A DNA stretch of 64,000 nucleotides from Streptomyces pactum. Its GTDB lineage: Bacteria > Actinomycetota > Actinomycetes > Streptomycetales > Streptomycetaceae. Below are positions 1-8,095 of the stretch, in pieces. The position numbers and the translations under genes are program-made. The stretch covers positions 5,270,001 through 5,334,000 of the forward strand of contig NZ_JACYXC010000001.1 in NCBI RefSeq assembly GCF_016031615.1, read 5' to 3'. Positions within the stretch are counted from its first letter, which is position 1, and each line of letters begins with the position of its first letter. Below the pieces are notes generated by a model. It was not told the DNA's origin. It did not search any database and was given only the letters and a program-made list of their open reading frames with translations.

Positions 1-1638
1 GTGCGCTCCCGGGCCGCGCTGGGAGCCACCGTGGTGGTGGCGGTGGCCCTGGTCGCGGCCGGGCTGGCGGTGCTCGGGGTGCTGCGCGCCAACCTCTCCG
101 ACCAGGCGGACCTGGAGTCCGGGGCGGCCGCCAGGGAGGTCGCCGCGCGGATCGCGGCCGGCACGCCCCCGGAGCGGCTGGAGCTGGACGAGGAGCCGCC
201 GGTCCAGGTGGTGGACGACCGGGGGCGGGTCCGGGCGGTCAGCGACGAGCTGGAGGCGGTGACCGGCACCGGCAGCCGCTCGGTGCGGCCGGTGACCCCG
301 GCGGACGCCGGACCGCCCGGCGCCCGCCCGGGCGGCGCGGACCGGCCGGGGTCCGGCGACCGCCCCCCGGCCGGCGGCACGCAGCGGGGCGACGCCGGTG
401 ACCCCGGTGACGCCGACGACGGGGCCGACGACGGGGCGGACGACACCGACGACGGTGACGACGACGGACCGGGGCGCGACGACGGCGACGACGACGGCTC
501 CGGACGCGACGACGGGGCCGCCGCCGGGCCGTGGGACACCGGTGACTTCCCCGACGAGATCGAGGGGTACACCGACGGCACCGCGACGATCGACGGGGAG
601 CGGGCGGAGTACCGGTTCGCCGCCGTGGCGGTGACCACCCCGGCGGGCGAGGAGGTGACCGTCCACGCGGGGGCGCCGCTGACCGCGGAACGGGAGGCGG
701 TGGGCACCGTGCGGCGGGCGATGCTGGCCGGCCTGGTGCCGCTGCTGCTGGTGGTGGCCGGGGTGACCTGGCTGGTGACCCGCCGGGCCCTGCGGCCGGT
801 GGAGGGCATCCGCCGGGAGATGTCGGCGATCACAGCCAGTACGGATCTGGGCCGCCGGGTCCCCGAGCCCGGTTCCCGGGACGAGATCGCCCGGCTGGCG
901 CGGACCACCAACGAGACCCTGGCCGCGCTGGAGGCGTCGGTGGAGCGGCAGCGCCGGTTCGTCGCCGACGCCTCGCACGAGCTGCGCTCGCCCATCGCCT
1001 CGCTCCGCACCCAGCTGGAGGTCGGGGCGGCGCATCCGGAGCTGCTCGACCTGGACGGGGCGGTGGCGGACGTGGTGCGGCTCCAGCGGCTCGCCGCGGA
1101 CCTGCTGCTGCTGGCCCGGCTGGACGCCGGGGAGCGCCCGCAGCCGGACGCCCGGGTGGACCTGGCGGAGCTGGTCCGGCGGGAGCTGGCGCGGCGCCCG
1201 CCGGACCGGGTGCCGGTACGGGCCGGGGAGCCGGCCGAGGTGACCGTCGCCGGGTCGCGCGGGCAGCTGGCGCGGGTGCTGGCGAACCTGGTGGACAACG
1301 CGGTGCGGCACGCCGAGCGGCAGGTGCGGGTGTCGGTGCTGGCCGAGGGCGGCGAGGCCATCCTGCGGGTGGAGGACGACGGCCCGGGGGTCCCGGCGGG
1401 GGAGCGGGAGCGGATCTTCGAGCGGTTCGTCCGGCTGGACGACGCGCGCAGCCGCGACGACGGCGGGGCCGGGCTCGGCCTCGCCATCGCGCGGGACGTG
1501 GTGCGGCGGCACGCCGGCACCCTCACCGTCGGTGCGGCGGCGGACGGCGGTGCCCGGTTCGACGTGCGGCTCCCGGTGGTCCGGCCGCCGGCTCCCGGCG
1601 ACCCGGCGGACCGCCGGGAGGGTACCGGCCGGGGGTGA
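1..1638 (+). CDS. HAMP-containing sensor histidine kinase (5' end at window edge)
   Basis: Membrane sensor kinase of a two-component system that autophosphorylates on histidine. A transmembrane helix lies at residues 7-30, an extracytoplasmic sensor part at about 31-238, a second helix at 240-260, then HAMP to about 312. The DHp helix carries the phospho-acceptor H326 in the motif ASHELRSP, and the ATPase domain follows (N box NLVDNAVRH, G1 DDGPGV, G2 GLGLAIA). Residues 128-172 of the sensor loop are an unusual Asp/Gly repeat (DDG units). The frame is open from base 1 with a GTG there, so the true start may lie outside the window; the partner response regulator is expected just upstream. Signal unknown. 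The fold is certain; the ligand is not. Confidence 0.9.
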   Translation: MRSRAALGATVVVAVALVAAGLAVLGVLRANLSDQADLESGAAAREVAARIAAGTPPERLELDEEPPVQVVDDRGRVRAVSDELEAVTGTGSRSVRPVTPADAGPPGARPGGADRPGSGDRPPAGGTQRGDAGDPGDADDGADDGADDTDDGDDDGPGRDDGDDDGSGRDDGAAAGPWDTGDFPDEIEGYTDGTATIDGERAEYRFAAVAVTTPAGEEVTVHAGAPLTAEREAVGTVRRAMLAGLVPLLLVVAGVTWLVTRRALRPVEGIRREMSAITASTDLGRRVPEPGSRDEIARLARTTNETLAALEASVERQRRFVADASHELRSPIASLRTQLEVGAAHPELLDLDGAVADVVRLQRLAADLLLLARLDAGERPQPDARVDLAELVRRELARRPPDRVPVRAGEPAEVTVAGSRGQLARVLANLVDNAVRHAERQVRVSVLAEGGEAILRVEDDGPGVPAGERERIFERFVRLDDARSRDDGGAGLGLAIARDVVRRHAGTLTVGAAADGGARFDVRLPVVRPPAPGDPADRREGTGRG

Positions 1639-1650
1639 CCCGGCCGGTGG

Positions 1651-2127
1651 TCAGAGCTGGCTGCGCTGGGCCCGCAGGTGTTCCGCGACCGGGACCAGGG
1701 AGTCGCGCAGGGACATCAGGTCGGCCTGCGAGAGCAGGTCGATGAAGTGCCTGCGGACCGAGTCCACGTGGTGCGGCGCGACCTTGACCATGGTCTCCCA
1801 GCCGTGGTCGGTGAGGACGGCGTACAGGCCGCGCCGGTCGGACTCGCAGTGCTCGCGGCGGACCAGTCCGGCGTTCTCCATGCGGGTGATCTGGTGCGAG
1901 AGCCGGCTCTTGGACTGGAGGGTGGCGGCGGCGAGGTCACTCATCCGCATCCTGCGCTCCGCCGATTCCGACAGGTTGACCAGGATCTCGTAGTCGTTCA
2001 TGGTCAGGCCGAACGGCTGGAGATCACGTTCGAGCTGGTGGGTGAGCAGCCGGTTGACGTCCAGGTGGGTACGCCAGGCGCGCTGCTCGTCTTCGCTGAG
2101 CCAGCGTGTGCCGTTCTCGGTCTCCAT
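1651..2127 (-). CDS. absC: MarR-family transcriptional regulator, probable AbsC ortholog
   Basis: Winged-helix MarR repressor of 158 residues. The recognition region holds the segments SDLAAATLQSKSRLSHQITR and GLVRREHCESDRRG, typical of the family. I chose the ATG at 2127 because the protein then begins METENGTRW and a perfect TAGAAT -10 hexamer lies 7 bases before it; an upstream in-frame ATG at 2190 would place that promoter inside the gene. S. coelicolor AbsC (SCO5405), a MarR protein tied to zinc and antibiotic regulation, sits as I recall in the same context next to AIM24 and icmA genes, so orthology is an inference from size, family and neighbourhood. The gene is convergent with the kinase gene, 12 bases apart. 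Confidence 0.85.
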   Translation of the reverse strand: METENGTRWLSEDEQRAWRTHLDVNRLLTHQLERDLQPFGLTMNDYEILVNLSESAERRMRMSDLAAATLQSKSRLSHQITRMENAGLVRREHCESDRRGLYAVLTDHGWETMVKVAPHHVDSVRRHFIDLLSQADLMSLRDSLVPVAEHLRAQRSQL

Positions 2128-2134
2128 AGGATGT

Positions 2135-2140
2135 ATTCTA
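2135..2140 (-). promoter_or_regulatory. -10 hexamer of a probable leaderless promoter for the MarR gene
   Basis: On the minus strand TAGAAT lies here, 7 bases before the ATG at 2127, with no Shine-Dalgarno sequence between them. About 17 bases further upstream is TTCGAA, part of an imperfect repeat TTCGAAATTCAA (2151-2162). This spacing fits a HrdB-type promoter giving a leaderless mRNA, with a possible autoregulatory site over the -35 region. Confidence 0.55.
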
Positions 2141-2221
2141 CCTAAAGAAGTTGAATTTCGAACCAATGGATCTGTCGGAGTGAAGGTCACTCGTTCGACG
2201 TTACACTCCGCACCCTGATGC

Positions 2222-2932
2222 TCACGAACCGGTGCCCCCTGTGGTCCCGGTGGGCCGTTCCGCCATGAGCGTCTCGGTGGACTGCAGCAGCACGGTGCCC
2301 GCCCCCACGAATTCGAACTGGTGTTCCTCGCCCGAAGTTCCCCCTATCCCGGTGTGCGCCCGGACCTGGCCCAGGAATCCACGCAGGTACTGGTGATCGT
2401 AGTGGTGGCAGGGCGACGGGCAGTCCGCCCAGCCGACCAGCGCCTGCGGATCCACCCGGATCGGTGGTTCCGCGAACACCACCGGTCCGTTTGACGCCGC
2501 AACGAACGTCCCGGTTCCGATCAGGGTGAGAAAACCCGGCACGATCGACTGCTTCAGGGACAGCGACGGCTCGAAGGCGAGCAGATTGCCCGACCGGATC
2601 GTCAGGTTGCCGTCGTCCAGGTCGTAGGAGTTGACGTCGAACGCCCGGTCCGCGAGCACCATCTTGCCCCGGCCCTCGGCCACCACCCAGTCCGCCACGT
2701 GCAACGGCGAGTGGAAGCTGCCGGCGATCAGCCGGTCCAGCCGGCCGAGCCCCACGCCCTGGAACTCGATCTGCCCGTAATAGGCGATCATCTTCCCCTT
2801 CTGGAGGAACCACTGCCCGTCCAGGTTCACGCTGAAGGCGTAGGGGTTGATGTTGTCGTTGACGGGCAGGGTGTGCGCGTCGTGCACGACCGGCCCGTGG
2901 ACGTCCGGCCCGTGTGCGGGATGTCCGGTCAC
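2222..2932 (-). CDS. AIM24 family protein (third of three) with a Cys/His-rich insert
   Basis: A 236-residue member of the AIM24/DUF124 family, beta-rich proteins of unknown biochemical role (the yeast namesake affects mitochondrial organisation). Family features are the LDGQWFLQKGKMIAYYGQ start and the C-terminal FEFVGAGTVLLQSTE strand, which parallels the FQLELSGTGTVYVQASE end of its neighbour. Unlike its two paralogs here, residues 170-180 read DCPSPCHHYDH, a cluster of two cysteines and three histidines that could bind metal. It starts with GTG at 2932, overlapping the stop of the preceding AIM24 gene by four bases (GTGA), so the two are translationally coupled. No signal peptide or membrane helix is visible. 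Function unknown. Confidence 0.85.
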   Translation of the reverse strand: MTGHPAHGPDVHGPVVHDAHTLPVNDNINPYAFSVNLDGQWFLQKGKMIAYYGQIEFQGVGLGRLDRLIAGSFHSPLHVADWVVAEGRGKMVLADRAFDVNSYDLDDGNLTIRSGNLLAFEPSLSLKQSIVPGFLTLIGTGTFVAASNGPVVFAEPPIRVDPQALVGWADCPSPCHHYDHQYLRGFLGQVRAHTGIGGTSGEEHQFEFVGAGTVLLQSTETLMAERPTGTTGGTGS

Positions 2933-3579
2933 AGCTTCTCCTCCGACGCCTGGACGTACACCGTGCCGGTGCCCGACAGCTCCAGCTGGAACGCCTCACC
3001 GGACCCCCGGCCCACCATGTCCCGCCAGCCCAGCGCGGTGGACAGCCGGGTGCGGATCTCCCCCCGGTGCGCCACGTACGCCTGCGGGTCGACGTGCACC
3101 GGGCGCCCCGGCACCACCGGCAGCTCGATCACCCCGCCGTGCGCCAGCACCGCCGCCGAACCGTTCCCCTCCAGCGTGGTGGTGAACAGGCCCTGCCCGG
3201 TCATCTGGCCGCGCACCACGCCCATCACCCCGCCCTGCGAACCGAGGAACACCGTGCCCTGCCGCAGCGTCCCGTCGAAGGCGAGCACCCGGTCGGCCTC
3301 CACGTGGAGCGTCTCCCCCCACAGATCGATCACCTGCACGTGGTGGCCGCCGTGGCCGAACATCACCGTGCCGTCCCCCTCCACGGTCATCAGCGGTGTC
3401 GCCTCCCCCGTCACCCGCCGGCCGATCATGCCGCGCACCCCGCCCTGACCGCCGGTGATGCTGGGGGTGAAGCGCACCTCCCCGGTGTACGCGAGCATCG
3501 CCCCGCGCTGGCTGAACAGCGTGGTGCCCGGCGCCACCCGGGCCTGCACCATCCGCGAGTTGAGCACCGTGAACGCCAT
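2929..3579 (-). CDS. AIM24 family protein (second of three)
   Basis: A 216-residue AIM24/DUF124 protein. The chosen ATG at 3579 gives MAFTVLNSRMVQARVAPG, matching the way these proteins start; the frame is open further upstream but that part is low-complexity Arg/Gly sequence. The repeating short beta segments (GTTLFSQRGAMLAYTG, GNGSAAVLAHGG, GTGTVYVQAS) are those of the family. It lies 148 bases after the first AIM24 gene and overlaps the third by a GTGA, so the three probably form one transcription unit. Biochemical role unknown; the tandem arrangement suggests a hetero-oligomer, which is inference. Confidence 0.85.
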   Translation of the reverse strand: MAFTVLNSRMVQARVAPGTTLFSQRGAMLAYTGEVRFTPSITGGQGGVRGMIGRRVTGEATPLMTVEGDGTVMFGHGGHHVQVIDLWGETLHVEADRVLAFDGTLRQGTVFLGSQGGVMGVVRGQMTGQGLFTTTLEGNGSAAVLAHGGVIELPVVPGRPVHVDPQAYVAHRGEIRTRLSTALGWRDMVGRGSGEAFQLELSGTGTVYVQASEEKL

Positions 3580-3727
3580 CAGGCGCACCCCCGTCCGTCT
3601 CGTCCCGGAACCGGTCCGGTCCCTCCTGTGGGCCCGCCCGCGCGGTGCCCGGGCGCGGTGGGCGCCGTCCCGCCCGGCCCGGTCCGCCCGGCCGCCGTGG
3701 CCCGGCCGTGCCGGGCGCCGGCCGCGC

Positions 3728-4366
3728 TCACACCTCACCCCCGACCGTCTCCCGCTCGCTGGGCTGCACGTACACCAGACCCTCGCCCTCGAACCGGATC
3801 TGGAACGCCTCGCCCGAGCCCTCCCCTATCAGGGTGCGGAAGTTCACCCCCGACTGGAAGTGCTGCCGCAGGTCGCCGGTGTGCGCGATGTACGCGCCCG
3901 GGTCCACCTGGAGCGGCATCTGCGGGGTGACCCGCAGCACCACCGCGGTGCCCTCCGACAGCACGGCCGCCTGTCCGGTGCCCTCCACCGTGGTGGTGAA
4001 CAGCCCGTTGCCCCGCGCCGAGCCGCGCAGGCCGGTGAAGGTCGTCCCGGTGCGCAGTGCCCCGTCGGTGCACAGCAGGTTGCTCGCCTCCACGTACAGC
4101 GTCTCGCCGGTCAGCCGCACGAGGTTGACCTCGTGCGCCCGGTCGGCGAAGTAGCAGGTGCCGTGCCCCTTCACCTCCATGACCGCCATGTGTTCGCCGG
4201 TGAGCCGGCGGGTCACCACACCGCGCAGGCCGTCACCGCCGCCGGTCCTCTTCTTGAAGGTCATCTCGCCGTCGTACGCGACCATCGACCCGTTCTTGGC
4301 CTTGACGGAATCGCCGGCCAGGTCAACGGCGAGCACCTTGCTCCCCTGGAGCCGAAACTGAGCCAC
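3728..4366 (-). CDS. AIM24 family protein (first of three)
   Basis: A 212-residue AIM24/DUF124 protein beginning VAQFRLQGSKVLAVDLAGD from a GTG at 4366; the frame upstream of that codon is Gly/Arg-rich and shows no family similarity. It shares with the next gene the NGSMVAYDGEM and EGLVYVQPSE type strands. It heads the AIM24 cluster and is divergent from the DUF3817 gene across a 324-base gap that contains an inverted repeat. Role unknown. Confidence 0.85.
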   Translation of the reverse strand: MAQFRLQGSKVLAVDLAGDSVKAKNGSMVAYDGEMTFKKRTGGGDGLRGVVTRRLTGEHMAVMEVKGHGTCYFADRAHEVNLVRLTGETLYVEASNLLCTDGALRTGTTFTGLRGSARGNGLFTTTVEGTGQAAVLSEGTAVVLRVTPQMPLQVDPGAYIAHTGDLRQHFQSGVNFRTLIGEGSGEAFQIRFEGEGLVYVQPSERETVGGEV

Positions 4367-4571
4367 GCAGCAGACGGTATCCCGCACCGGCCCCGCCGCC
4401 ACCCCCGCCGGCGGCACGCCGGGCGGAAGCCGGCCGGCGGCACCGCCGGGCCCGAACCCCCACCGGTGGTGCGCCGGGACGGAAGCCCGCCGGCGGCCGC
4501 CGGACGGCCGCCGCGCGCCCGGGACGGCCCCCCGCCCGGAGATCGCCGGGGACCCTGCGACAATGAACCGA

Positions 4572-4593
4572 GCTTGTGAAGGCAAGCACAAGC
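4572..4593. promoter_or_regulatory. Inverted repeat in the divergent AIM24/DUF3817 intergenic region
   Basis: The perfect 7-base arms GCTTGTG and CACAAGC are separated by 8 bases, and a third half-site CAAGC (4583-4587) overlaps the spacer. It lies in the 324-base gap 4367-4690 between divergent genes, 98 bases before the DUF3817 start and about 206 bases before the AIM24 start. It could be an operator or a small hairpin. The rest of the gap is GC-rich and holds nothing else I recognise. Confidence 0.4.
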
Positions 4594-4690
4594 CGACCGC
4601 GTTGCCGTGGCCGCCGTGACGGACGGTCCCGGCCGCGTGGCCGCCGTCCCGCCCGTACACCCCCCGAGCCCCACCCGTGAGGTGCCCCGC

Positions 4691-5035
4691 ATGGACTTCA
4701 AGACCGCAACCGCGCTGCGCCGGCTCCGGCTGGTCTCCGCCCCCGAGGCCATCTCCTTCCTGCTGCTCCTGGTCTGCTCGGTGCTCAAGCGCACCACGGA
4801 CTTCAACGCGGTGCCGGCGATGGGCATGGTGCACGGCGTGCTGTTCGTCCTCTACGTGATCTTCTGGGCGGACGCCTGGAACCGCACCAAGTGGGACTGG
4901 AAGACCGCCGCCCTCTACTTCGTCCTCTCCGTGCTGCCCACCGGCGGCTTCTTCGCCGAGCGGAAGCTCAAGCGCGAGGCCGAGGCGAGCGTCATCGCCG
5001 CCCGCGCCCGCAAGGAAGGGATCGTCAACGCATGA
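4691..5035 (+). CDS. DUF3817 integral membrane protein
   Basis: A small inner-membrane protein of 114 residues. Three hydrophobic segments are visible: about 20-37 (AISFLLLLVCSVL), 50-67 (GMVHGVLFVLYVIFW) and 80-97 (AALYFVLSVLPTGGFFAE). The conserved family elements HG.L...Y and PTGGFFAERKL are present. The start is ATG at 4691, preceded by GAGGTG. It overlaps the next gene by ATGA, so the pair is coupled. A paralog lies at 9441-9773. Function unknown. Confidence 0.85.
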   Translation: MDFKTATALRRLRLVSAPEAISFLLLLVCSVLKRTTDFNAVPAMGMVHGVLFVLYVIFWADAWNRTKWDWKTAALYFVLSVLPTGGFFAERKLKREAEASVIAARARKEGIVNA

Positions 5036-5322
5036 TCGTCGCCTTCTCGGTCACCCCGCTCGGCGTCGGCGAGGACGTGGGGGAGTACGTCGCCGACGCG
5101 GTGCGCGTGGTCCGCGAGTCCGGACTGCCCCACCGCACCGACGCCATGTTCACCTCCGTCGAGGGGGAGTGGGAGGAGGTCATGGACGTCGTGCGGCGCG
5201 CCGTGGCCGCCGTCGAGGCGCGCGCCCCGCGCGTCTCCCTCGTCCTCAAGGCGGACATCCGGCCCGGTGTCACCGACGGCCTCACCGCCAAGGTGGAGAC
5301 CATCGAGCGCCACCTGACCTGA
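5032..5322 (+). CDS. MTH1187/YkoF-type thiamine-binding protein
   Basis: A cytoplasmic 96-residue protein of the thiamine-binding (MTH1187, DUF77) family: MIVAFSVTPLGVGEDVGEYV at the N terminus, a central helix, and the strand SLVLKADIRPG. Family members are small ferredoxin-like-fold proteins that bind thiamine or related compounds. Coupled by ATGA overlap to the DUF3817 gene. No thiamine genes or TPP riboswitch are visible nearby, so a direct role in thiamine metabolism is not supported by context. Confidence 0.8.
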   Translation: MIVAFSVTPLGVGEDVGEYVADAVRVVRESGLPHRTDAMFTSVEGEWEEVMDVVRRAVAAVEARAPRVSLVLKADIRPGVTDGLTAKVETIERHLT

Positions 5323-5346
5323 CCCGCCCCTGCTCCTTCGCCGTTC

Positions 5347-5373
5347 CCCCGGGGCCGCCGCCGTGGCCCGGGG
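5347..5373. terminator. Possible intrinsic terminator between convergent genes
   Basis: CCCCGGGGCC and GGCCCGGGG can pair around an 8-base loop with one bulged base. It lies 25 bases after the thiamine-binding gene, in the gap to the convergent regulator gene. There is no U tract, which is common in streptomycetes. Several other GC-rich pairings are possible here. Confidence 0.35.
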
Positions 5374-5476
5374 CGGGGGGCCGTCCGGGGGCCGGGCGGC
5401 CCGGGCGGCCGGCCGCGGCCGGGGCCGGGCCACGCCGGCGGCCGGACAGCCTCCCGTGGGCCGCGGGCCGGGCCGG

Positions 5477-6475
5477 TCAGGCGGGCGGGGGCTCACCGGC
5501 CGCCAGGGCGATGCCCAGCGGCGTCCGCTCGTACAGCACCTCACGGCCCTGGCGGCGGGAGGTCAGCAGCCCGGCGCCGCGCAGCACGGCCAGGTGCGCC
5601 GAGACCGAGGACGGGGCCAGCCGGTGGCGCAGTGCCAGCGCCGAGGTGGACGCCGGTTCGGTGAGCCCGCCCAGGATGGCCGCCCGGTTCGGCCCCAGCA
5701 GCCGCACCAGCGCCTCCGCCGCGCCCGGCCCCGGCTCCTGCCACAGCCCTCCGACGCCCCGTGCCGGATAGATGACCGTCGGCTGCCACGGGGGAGCGAA
5801 ACCGCTCACCACCTCCGGCCACACGAAGACGCTCGGCATCAGCAGCAGCCCCCGCCCGTCCAGCGTCTGGGACGGCGGCACGCTGCCGGTGGTGTGCACC
5901 GTCAGGCGGCCCGGGGCCCAGCTCACGGCCGGCCGCAGGTCCGCGAAGAGCCGTTCCAGACCGCCGTCGGCCAGCCGCCGGGAGCGGAACGCGATGTCGG
6001 CCTCCAGCAGGGCCCGCAGCCGGGGCCAGTCCGGGGCCACCAGCGCCTCCCACGCCCGCTCGGTGAGGTCGGCCAGCCGCCGGACCGCCCGCTCCGGGTC
6101 CGCCAGCAGCCGGCGGACCACCGGGGCGTCCGGGGAGTCGGGCGCGGTGGCCAGCGAACGGGCCAGTTCGCCGCGCGCCGCCGCCGGGTCGGTGGCCCGC
6201 AGCCGTGCCAGTTCCTCCTCGAAGGACGGGCACGGCGCCGCCGGCGGCGGGCCGAGGAAGTCGGGGGTGTAGCCGGGCGCCGGCATCAGGGCCCACAGCT
6301 CGGTCAGGTCCAGCCCCGCCAGCGCACCGCGTATCCGGCGCAGCCAGGGCAGGTGGTAGCCGTGCCGCCAGGGCCGCCGCAGCACCCGGACCGCCTCGTG
6401 CGTCTGGCCGAGCGGGGAGACGGCGAACCGGCAGCGCAGCAGGTCCTGGGGGCCGAAGTACAGGTGCAGGGGCAT
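5477..6475 (-). CDS. DUF5937/ArsR-like winged-helix transcriptional regulator
   Basis: A 332-residue regulator with a large N-terminal domain of the DUF5937 type (starts MPLHLYFGPQDLLRCRFAVS) and a C-terminal ArsR-like winged helix at about 262-328. The reading head is ALALRHRLAPSSVSAHLAVL, followed by the wing GLLTSRRQGREVLYERT. The ATG at 6475 follows GGAGGG closely. It is divergent from an MFS transporter gene with 84 bases between starts, and a palindrome at 6504-6519 sits in that gap. Such pairs usually consist of a repressor and its exporter; that is inference here. No cysteine metal-binding motif of metal-sensing ArsR proteins is seen. Confidence 0.8.
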   Translation of the reverse strand: MPLHLYFGPQDLLRCRFAVSPLGQTHEAVRVLRRPWRHGYHLPWLRRIRGALAGLDLTELWALMPAPGYTPDFLGPPPAAPCPSFEEELARLRATDPAAARGELARSLATAPDSPDAPVVRRLLADPERAVRRLADLTERAWEALVAPDWPRLRALLEADIAFRSRRLADGGLERLFADLRPAVSWAPGRLTVHTTGSVPPSQTLDGRGLLLMPSVFVWPEVVSGFAPPWQPTVIYPARGVGGLWQEPGPGAAEALVRLLGPNRAAILGGLTEPASTSALALRHRLAPSSVSAHLAVLRGAGLLTSRRQGREVLYERTPLGIALAAGEPPPA

Positions 6476-6503
6476 CGGCCCTCCGTCCCGGCGGCGCCTC
6501 GGA

Positions 6504-6519
6504 TTCGGCTGAGGCCGAA
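6504..6519. promoter_or_regulatory. Palindromic operator candidate between regulator and MFS genes
   Basis: A perfect inverted repeat TTCGGC-TGAG-GCCGAA. It lies 29 bases upstream of the regulator start and 41 bases upstream of the MFS start, the position expected for a site that controls both divergent promoters. Confidence 0.5.
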
Positions 6520-6559
6520 AGAGTAGTGGCCCGGCGGGCGGCCGGGCACGCTGCGGCCC

Positions 6560-8086
6560 ATGCCGACGCCGCCCGATCCCGCACCGTCCCCGATCCCCGC
6601 CGGGCCCCGTGGTCCGGCCGGCCCCCGTGGTCCCGCCGCTTCCGGGGCGTCCGCCGGTCCGGAGGCCGGGACGGGGACGGAGACCGGAGCCGGGGCCGGG
6701 AAAGCAGCCGGGACGGAGGCCAGGGCCGGGAGCGGGCCCGGGACGGAGGCCGGGGCCGGGGCGGAAACCTCGGCCGGGACCGGGACGGAGACCGGGGCCG
6801 GGACCGCGCCCGCCTCCGGCGCCCGGTCCGGCTACCGGGCGGTGTTCGCGGTGCCGGAGTTCCGGGCGGTGTTCGCCGCCCATCTGATGTCGATGCTCGG
6901 CGTGGTGGTGAGCGAGATCGCGCTCTCCGTCCTGGTCTACCGGATCAGCGGCTCCCCGCTGCTGAGCGCCCTGACCTTCGCCCTGGGGCTGTTGCCCTAC
7001 CTGGTCGGCGGCACCCTGCTCGCGCAGGCCGCCGACCGCTTCCCGGCCCGCCGGGTGCTGGTGGTCTGCGACCTGCTCTGCGCCGGGTGCGCCGCGGTGA
7101 TGGTGGTGCCCGGCACGCCGGTGGCGGTGCTGCTGGGGCTGCGCTGCCTGTCGGCGGCGATCGCCCCGGTCTTCGGCGGCACCCGGGCCGCCACGCTGGG
7201 CGACATCCTCGGCGAGGGCGACCTCTTCGTCCTCGGGCGCTCGGTGATCCGGATCGTCTCCCAGGGGGCCCAGCTGGCCGGGTTCGCCGTCGGCGGGCTG
7301 CTGCTGACTGTGGTCGCGCCCCGGGCGGTGCTCGCCGTCACCGTGGCCACCTTCCTGGGGTCGGCGCTGGTGCTGCGGTTCGGCACCCGGCGGCGGCCCG
7401 CCCGGGCGGCGGCCGGCGCGGGGCACGGCGGACGGCTGGTGGGTTCCTCGCTGGCCGGCGCCCGGGCCCTCCTCGCCGACCGGCGCGTCCGCGCGCTGCT
7501 GCTGCTGAGCTGGGTGCCGCCGATGTTCGTGGTGGCCCCGGAGGCGCTGGCCACCCCGTACGCGGACACCCTGGGGCTGGGGCCGGCCGGGCTCGGACTG
7601 CTGATGATCGGGATGCCGGTGGGGGCGATCACCAGCGAGGTGCTGGTGGGTTCGCTGCTCGGTCCCGCGGCCCGCGCCCGGCTGACGCTCCCGGTGGCGG
7701 CGCTGGCCACCCTGCCGGCCCTGGGGTACGCGGTACGGCCCTCGCTCGCCCCCGCGCTGCTGCTGCTGGTGCTCACCGGGGCCGGCATCGCGTACACCCT
7801 GGGGCTGGACCAGTGGTTCCTCGCCGCGGTGCCCGAACAGGCCCGGGGCACCGCCCTGACGCTGATGACCGCCGGGCTGATGACCACCCAGGGGCTGGGC
7901 ATGGCGCTGGCCGGGGCGGCCGCCGAACTCTGGCCGGTGCACCGGGTGGTGGCGGGCGCCGGGGTGCTGGGGACGGTCTGCGGGCTGCTGGTGGTGGCCG
8001 AGGTACGGCGCACCGCACCACCCCCGGCGCCGGCCGGGCCGTCCAATAATCGAGACTCCACCGCTCGTCATATGACCGGCGGGTAG
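6560..8086 (+). CDS. MFS transporter with low-complexity N-terminal extension
   Basis: A major facilitator superfamily permease of 508 residues with about 12 membrane helices beginning near residue 100 (YRAVFAVPEFRAVFAAHLMS). The loop after helix 2 carries AQAADRFPARRVLVVCD, a variant of the MFS motif A. Substrate unknown; similarity is to drug-efflux-type MFS proteins. Residues 1-90 are a Pro/Gly/Ala/Thr/Glu repeat with no hydrophobic segment, and the DNA there is made of short GGGACGGAGRCC-like repeats, so the true start could be later, though no good internal ATG or RBS is seen. Its stop codon overlaps the -10 hexamer of the next gene. Confidence 0.85.
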   Translation: MPTPPDPAPSPIPAGPRGPAGPRGPAASGASAGPEAGTGTETGAGAGKAAGTEARAGSGPGTEAGAGAETSAGTGTETGAGTAPASGARSGYRAVFAVPEFRAVFAAHLMSMLGVVVSEIALSVLVYRISGSPLLSALTFALGLLPYLVGGTLLAQAADRFPARRVLVVCDLLCAGCAAVMVVPGTPVAVLLGLRCLSAAIAPVFGGTRAATLGDILGEGDLFVLGRSVIRIVSQGAQLAGFAVGGLLLTVVAPRAVLAVTVATFLGSALVLRFGTRRRPARAAAGAGHGGRLVGSSLAGARALLADRRVRALLLLSWVPPMFVVAPEALATPYADTLGLGPAGLGLLMIGMPVGAITSEVLVGSLLGPAARARLTLPVAALATLPALGYAVRPSLAPALLLLVLTGAGIAYTLGLDQWFLAAVPEQARGTALTLMTAGLMTTQGLGMALAGAAAELWPVHRVVAGAGVLGTVCGLLVVAEVRRTAPPPAPAGPSNNRDSTARHMTGG

Positions 8087-8089
8087 GGT
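8084..8089 (+). promoter_or_regulatory. -10 hexamer of a probable leaderless promoter for the second MarR gene
   Basis: TAGGGT ends 6 bases before the GTG at 8096, with no Shine-Dalgarno sequence. It shares its first three bases with the stop codon of the MFS gene. No convincing -35 element was found. Confidence 0.4.
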
Positions 8090-8095
8090 CGGGGC

